Below, piece after piece: positions 60,524 through 64,000 of a stretch of 64,000 nucleotides of DNA (the first letter of the stretch is position 1; each line of letters begins with the position of its first letter). The position numbers were made by a program, and so were the translations under genes. A model generated the notes under the pieces. It saw only the letters and a program-made list of their open reading frames with translations, did no database searches and was not told where the DNA came from. Origin of the DNA: Paenibacillus plantiphilus (GTDB taxonomy: Bacteria > Bacillota > Bacilli > Paenibacillales > Paenibacillaceae); the NCBI RefSeq assembly GCF_927798095.1, contig NZ_CAKMMF010000013.1, positions 62,001 through 126,000 on the forward strand, read 5' to 3'.

Positions 60524-60805
60524 ATGTCTTCATCCGATGTTCTCATCCATTTGCATCAAAAAGCACTCAATCTCCTTCAGGACGATGCACTCAAAATCGA
60601 GAAGCTGATCGAAGTGCAAATGGAAAATTTGACGACGAGAAAATGTCCGCTCTACGAAGAGGTGTTGGACACGCAAATATATGGCTTTTCCAGAGAGGTC
60701 GATTTTGCGATTCGAGCTGGCCTGGTGTCTGAGGCGGTCGGCAAAGAAATAATTAGCAAGCTGGAACGAAATCTGGCCCAGCTGTATGAAGCGCTGAATA
60801 AGTAA
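60524..60805 (+). CDS. ylaN: YlaN family protein (DUF1507)
   Basis: 93 residues, matching YlaN: HQKALNLLQDDALKIEKLI, VQMENLTTRKCPLYEEVLDT and QIYGFSREVDFAIRAGLV. B. subtilis YlaN is needed for growth under low iron and is reported to act on the Fur iron regulator. In B. subtilis it lies next to ftsW, as here about 2 kb away. AAGGGGGAG precedes the ATG. Confidence 0.92.
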   Translation: MSSSDVLIHLHQKALNLLQDDALKIEKLIEVQMENLTTRKCPLYEEVLDTQIYGFSREVDFAIRAGLVSEAVGKEIISKLERNLAQLYEALNK

Positions 60806-60808
60806 AGT

Positions 60809-60852
60809 GAGCATCCTGCAGACATAACTTGCGGGGATGCTCTTTTTTTTTT
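60809..60852 (+). terminator. Rho-independent terminator after ylaN
   Basis: GAGCATCC (60809-60816) and GGATGCTC (60835-60842) with an inner stem GCA/TGC, followed by about ten Ts. Confidence 0.93.
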
Positions 60853-60867
60853 GAAAACTAATCCATA

Positions 60868-60905
60868 CATAAAACAGACGTCCCTAAGGAAACGTCTGTT
60901 TTATG
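60868..60905 (-). terminator. Terminator of the Ca2+/H+ antiporter gene
   Basis: CATAAAACAGACGT (60868-60881) and ACGTCTGTTTTATG (60892-60905) are perfect complements. It has T-rich arms on both strands and lies just after the antiporter stop on the minus strand. Confidence 0.75.
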
Positions 60906-60916
60906 CCGCAGCTTTA

Positions 60917-61978
60917 TTAGACAAGATAAAATGCGATGCCCAGTATGATATAGACCATGAGAAGCAGGGCGCCTTCATACCAGTTCGTGGTGCCATCTCT
61001 GGAGATGGACTTGGCTATGAAGACGGAGACGCCAATGGCGGCCAGCTCAATCGGTGTGAACAGGATGTCCATCGTATTGCCGGAGAACGCGCTGATGAAG
61101 ATGAGTACAGGCGCTACGAACAGAGCGATCTGCAAGCTGCTTCCAACAGCAATCTCGACAGCTGCGCCGATCTTGTTCTTCATCGCCAGCATGACGGCGG
61201 CGCTGTGCTCGGCAGCATTACCTACGATCGCAATAACAAATGCGCCTACAAACAGCTCGGATAATCCGAAATCAGTAGTGAAGGTGTGCAGCGTGCCGAC
61301 AAGCCATTCGCTGACCAGAGCCGTCATCGCGGTTGCGACAACAAGGAATATAATGGAGGTTCTCTTGGACCAGGCGGGCTCTTCACCGTGGTCTGCGGAG
61401 GTCTCTTCCATCTCAGCGAGCACATCCTTGTGTGTGATCATGGAGAAGACAAGCCAGAGAATATAAGCCACGATCAAAATACCGGCGACAGTCAGGCTGA
61501 GAAACTCATCCTGCTGCTTGGTAAAATGCTCGGAGGTTACAAAGATTGCAGGAATAAACAACCCGATTACAGCCAGAATCATAAGCGAAGCGTTATGACC
61601 AGCCAATTGAATGTTGAATCGCTGTTCCTTGAACTTGAGGCCGCCAAGCAGAACGCTTAGGCCAAGGACAAGAAGCAGATTTCCGATGATGGCGCCTGTT
61701 AGGCTTGCCTTCACCATATCGAAGAGGCCTTCTCTTACGAGGAAAATCGCGATGATCAGCTCTGCGGCATTGCCAAAGGTGGCATTAAGAAATCCGCCCA
61801 GTCGCTGCCCGGCGTAGTGCGCCACGCTTTCTGTCGCTTTTCCGAGAAAACCGGCGACGAACAGGATGGCGATAGCTGAGAATATGAACTCGATGATTGC
61901 GCCAAAGCCGGCATAATGACTGATGCCGCTTAGAGCAAACATAACGATCAGAGTAATAAAGAATAGTTTCTGTTTCAC
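60917..61978 (-). CDS. Ca2+/H+ antiporter (CaCA family, YfkE/CaxA type)
   Basis: 353 residues from GTG 61978, seven bases after GAGGTGG; a TTG two codons upstream is too close. Eleven or so helices with two inverted alpha-repeat motifs, NATFGNAAELIIAI and AIVGNAAEHSAAVMLA, each with the Glu that binds calcium. An acidic cytoplasmic loop (AEMEETSADHGEE) lies between the halves. It exports Ca2+ (or another divalent ion) in exchange for protons. Convergent with ylaN, divergent from the Asp23-type gene. Confidence 0.92.
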   Translation of the reverse strand: MKQKLFFITLIVMFALSGISHYAGFGAIIEFIFSAIAILFVAGFLGKATESVAHYAGQRLGGFLNATFGNAAELIIAIFLVREGLFDMVKASLTGAIIGNLLLVLGLSVLLGGLKFKEQRFNIQLAGHNASLMILAVIGLFIPAIFVTSEHFTKQQDEFLSLTVAGILIVAYILWLVFSMITHKDVLAEMEETSADHGEEPAWSKRTSIIFLVVATAMTALVSEWLVGTLHTFTTDFGLSELFVGAFVIAIVGNAAEHSAAVMLAMKNKIGAAVEIAVGSSLQIALFVAPVLIFISAFSGNTMDILFTPIELAAIGVSVFIAKSISRDGTTNWYEGALLLMVYIILGIAFYLV

Positions 61979-62134
61979 TTGCAATCCACCTCGTCTTTGG
62001 CTTTTGATTGGAATCTGATAACACTATATCGGAAAATTCTTACATTGTAAACTTCCTGTTTGCACGGCTTTTGCCTTGCCTGAAAGTAATTCATCCAGTA
62101 CAATGGAAACATAAGGTGAAGAGGAGTGTGTGGC

Positions 62135-62512
62135 ATGACAGAGGACCTTCAGACAGGAATTATTCGCATTTCAGATGACGTAGTCGCCACCATCGCGGGA
62201 CTGGCTGCGCTAGAGACTCCAGGGATAGCCGCGATGTCAGGCGGGATTTCGGAAGGTCTGGCGAAGAAGCTTAGCGGCAAGAACGTGCAGAAGGGCGTCT
62301 CGGTAGAAGTGGGACAGCTCGAAGCTGCGATTGACTTGCGTATTATTGTAAAGTATGGCATTCCGATTCAGGAAGTATGCCGACAGCTGCAGGAGAATGT
62401 TCGTGAAGCAGTTGAGAACATGACAGGACTTCACGTTATTGAGGTCAATGTTAAAGTAGAAGGCGTTACCTTCAAAGAAGAAGAGGTTGAGGAAGTAGCT
62501 CGACTGAAGTAA
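62135..62512 (+). CDS. Asp23/Gls24 family envelope stress protein (YqhY/YloU type)
   Basis: 125 residues from ATG 62135, eight bases after GAGGAG; GTG 62126 overlaps that site. Opening IIRISDDVVATIAGLAALE, centre LEAAIDLRIIVKYGIPIQEV and NMTGLHVIEVNVKVEGV are the Asp23 pattern. Members are membrane-associated or cytosolic stress proteins, several tied to the envelope or to fatty acid metabolism. It lies between the antiporter and ftsW; the relationship is not obvious. Confidence 0.88.
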   Translation: MTEDLQTGIIRISDDVVATIAGLAALETPGIAAMSGGISEGLAKKLSGKNVQKGVSVEVGQLEAAIDLRIIVKYGIPIQEVCRQLQENVREAVENMTGLHVIEVNVKVEGVTFKEEEVEEVARLK

Positions 62513-62570
62513 ACTTCAAATGCTCTGTCATATCATTCGTGCGTAGATGCGAATAATGACGATCACAATT

Positions 62571-62610
62571 AATAAGACGGTATGCTCTTGCAAGAGCATA
62601 CCGTCTTATT
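62571..62610. terminator. Perfect 40-bp palindromic bidirectional terminator
   Basis: 62571-62590 and 62591-62610 are exact reverse complements with no spacer, rich in A at one end and T at the other, so it serves both the Asp23-type gene (plus) and ftsW (minus). Its right end is one base from the ftsW stop codon. Confidence 0.92.
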
Positions 62611-62611
62611 G

Positions 62612-63772
62612 TTATTGTTTGCGGGCGATCTCTTGCTGATTATGATCGCGTGAAATGCTTAGCAGCACGCCCATGCTGATGAGCGAGACAAGCAGCGAAG
62701 ATCCGCCATGGCTGATGAACGGAAGGGTAACGCCGGTTATTGGCATTGTACCGGTAACGCCGCCAATGTTAATGATCGCCTGTATCGCAAACATCCCGAC
62801 GATCCCGACACCGATGATCGTACCGTATATATCGGAGCAGCGCAGGGCGATAATAAGGCCTCGCCACAAGAACAATAAATAGAAGAGCAGGAAGAACACG
62901 CTGCCGATAAAGCCGAACTCCTCGGCAATAATGGAAAATATAAAATCGCTGTAGGCGTATGGCAAATACTTTAACTTCTGAACGCTATGGCCGAAGCCCG
63001 CACCAGTAAAACCGCCATGACCTAAAGCCTGCAAGGATTGGGAGATATGATAGGTAGAATCCAGCTCATCCGATTGTGGGTCCATAAAGGCCGTAAACCG
63101 GTCAATCCGGTAATCCCATTTGGCAGGATTATTCATCATGGAGATGCTAGCCCATGCTGCGACTATCGTAGAGATAATAATACCTGCGAGAAACAGCTGT
63201 TTTAAGTTTGCGCCTCCAGCGACTATAATAATAAGCGCGCAGGAAGCAAGCACAATACTAGAGCCAAGATCGGGCTGAAGCATAATGAGTCCGCATATAA
63301 TGCCGACAATAATGAAGACGGGCATCAGCCCCTTCTTGAAATCACGGAACTTCTCGCCCTTCTTGGCAATGAGCGAACCCAAATAAAGAATGAGACCTAG
63401 CTTGGCAAATTCCGTTGGTTGAATGCTAATTCCGCCAATTTGCAACCAGCTTCGTGCACCATTTATCTCGACGCCGATGATTGGGACAAGAGCAAGCAAG
63501 ATCATGACAGGGATGAAATAAATAATGAAACCCTTCTTAAATGCCGGGTAGGGGATATTCATAATGAACAGCATCATGACAATGCCAATAATGGCAAAGA
63601 TCACTTGACGTTTGGTGAAGTGGAAAGCATCGTAGTTGAACTTCTCAGTTATGACCGCGGTATTGGAGCTTGCGCTGAAAACCATTACAAGTCCAAAGCC
63701 GACAAGCAGCAGAGTAAGGACGAGTAATAAAAAATCCGGCCTGCCGCGCAGGCCGTTCGTTGTGTTCTTCAT
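62612..63772 (-). CDS. ftsW: SEDS-family peptidoglycan polymerase FtsW/SpoVE/RodA type
   Basis: 386 residues, about ten helices. SEDS signatures: FSASSNTAV, GARSWLQIGGISIQPTEFAK, LQPDLGSSIVLASCALIII, FGHSVQKLKYLPYAYSDFIF and GVTLPFISHGGSSLL. It polymerises glycan strands from lipid II at the septum with a partner class B PBP. FtsW is favoured by context (near ylaN) over RodA or SpoVE, which are paralogues. The ribosome-binding site before ATG 63772 is weak. Confidence 0.9.
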   Translation of the reverse strand: MKNTTNGLRGRPDFLLLVLTLLLVGFGLVMVFSASSNTAVITEKFNYDAFHFTKRQVIFAIIGIVMMLFIMNIPYPAFKKGFIIYFIPVMILLALVPIIGVEINGARSWLQIGGISIQPTEFAKLGLILYLGSLIAKKGEKFRDFKKGLMPVFIIVGIICGLIMLQPDLGSSIVLASCALIIIVAGGANLKQLFLAGIIISTIVAAWASISMMNNPAKWDYRIDRFTAFMDPQSDELDSTYHISQSLQALGHGGFTGAGFGHSVQKLKYLPYAYSDFIFSIIAEEFGFIGSVFFLLFYLLFLWRGLIIALRCSDIYGTIIGVGIVGMFAIQAIINIGGVTGTMPITGVTLPFISHGGSSLLVSLISMGVLLSISRDHNQQEIARKQ

Positions 63773-63790
63773 TCCGTTAATGGCTGCGAA

Positions 63791-64000
63791 TTAAACCAGC
63801 AGCTTCTTCAATTCTTGCAATCGCTGTGTAGCAGCATTCAGAATCGGCTGCGGTACTGGCGATTCATAATCTAGACCGTGTGGAAAAGTAGCTCGTCCTA
63901 TGTATACGGATTCCACTTGAAGCACGGCGTGTGAGGATTCCAGCTTGCCTTCCACTGCGCGGACGTTGAAACGCAAGAAGTACTCCTCACGATTGGTGCG
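63791..64000 (-). CDS. YugN-like protein, C-terminal part (partial)
   Basis: The frame is open to the window end on the minus strand (the start is outside). The 69 visible residues read EYFLRFNVRAVEGKLESSHA, then VESVYIGRATFPHGLDYESP and an end helix NAATQRLQELKKLLV. This resembles the C-terminal part of the YugN family of Bacillota, whose function is unknown. It precedes ftsW on the same strand by 18 bases; coexpression is likely. The family call is moderate because only the end is visible. Confidence 0.6.
   Translation of the reverse strand, partial: RTNREEYFLRFNVRAVEGKLESSHAVLQVESVYIGRATFPHGLDYESPVPQPILNAATQRLQELKKLLV

Overview
The window reads as chromosomal DNA of an endospore-forming, low-to-moderate GC Bacillota of the Paenibacillaceae type (Paenibacillus/Cohnella-like). 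Support: two spore germination gene clusters (a gerA-type receptor operon and a gerP coat-permeability operon), two tiny YjcZ-type sporulation genes, two sites matching the sigma-K promoter consensus, CcpA with cre sites, a bacilliredoxin (YtxJ), a tyrosyl T-box leader, and gene order ytxJ-ccpA ... acuC-acuA / acsA ... tyrS-rpsD-GGDEF protein, which resembles Bacillus subtilis. No complete insertion sequence, prophage, CRISPR array, tRNA or rRNA was seen.

Layout. 1-3.6 kb: end of galU, ugd and two surface or secreted proteins. 3.6-7.8 kb (minus): germinant receptor operon gerAA-gerAC-small membrane protein-gerAB. 8.0-8.9 kb: AraC-type regulator. 9.2-17.6 kb: glycogen operon glgB-glgC-glgD-glgA followed by a GH15 glucoamylase-like gene where glgP sits in B. 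subtilis; it carries two tandem-repeat arrays. 17.7-19.7 kb: a signal-peptidase-like lipoprotein without a catalytic dyad, a DUF6526-like membrane protein and another lipoprotein. 19.7-26.3 kb (minus): alpha-galactoside uptake operon (binding lipoprotein, two permeases, GH36 alpha-galactosidase) followed by a LacI regulator, with a cre-like site and an inverted repeat upstream. 26.6-28.9 kb (minus): yjcZ-like gene and gerPA-gerPE. 29-31.5 kb: small or unknown genes, a second yjcZ-like gene and degenerate repeats. 31.6-37.4 kb: gnd, aroK overlapping two fluoride-channel genes, a divergent aroA, a CoA-binding protein and a Q/N-rich repeat protein. 37.5-41.2 kb: PTS permease EIICBA and enzyme I. 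41.2-43.7 kb: DJ-1/PfpI protein, VanZ-like protein, a 700-bp repeat-rich gap, a zinc-ribbon protein and ytxJ. 44-49.5 kb: ccpA-mtnN, acuC-acuA and divergent acsA. 49.6-64 kb: penicillin-binding protein 1A, T-box-controlled tyrS, a VOC pseudogene, rpsD with its leader, a GAF-GGDEF protein, aminopeptidase, an HPr-like protein lacking the histidine loop, ylaN, a Ca2+/H+ antiporter, an Asp23-type protein, ftsW and a partial YugN-like gene.

Functional links. Carbon control is a theme: CcpA, an incomplete general PTS (EIICBA and EI, but no ptsH beside them), an HPr-like protein that keeps only the Ser-46-like regulatory site, and cre-like sites before the alpha-galactoside operon and acsA. Carbon storage is encoded by the glg operon. 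Spore germination is the second theme.

Intergenic DNA is unusually rich in short repeats: 29-30 bp and 23 bp tandem arrays in the glg operon, 39 bp palindromic and 51 bp arrays near 42.5 kb, and degenerate dispersed copies near 2.5 and 29.4 kb. The clearest unusual genes are the dyad-less S26-type lipoprotein (17716-18381) and the truncated HPr-like protein (60142-60384). All functional statements rest on reading the sequence and recalling families; no database search was possible.
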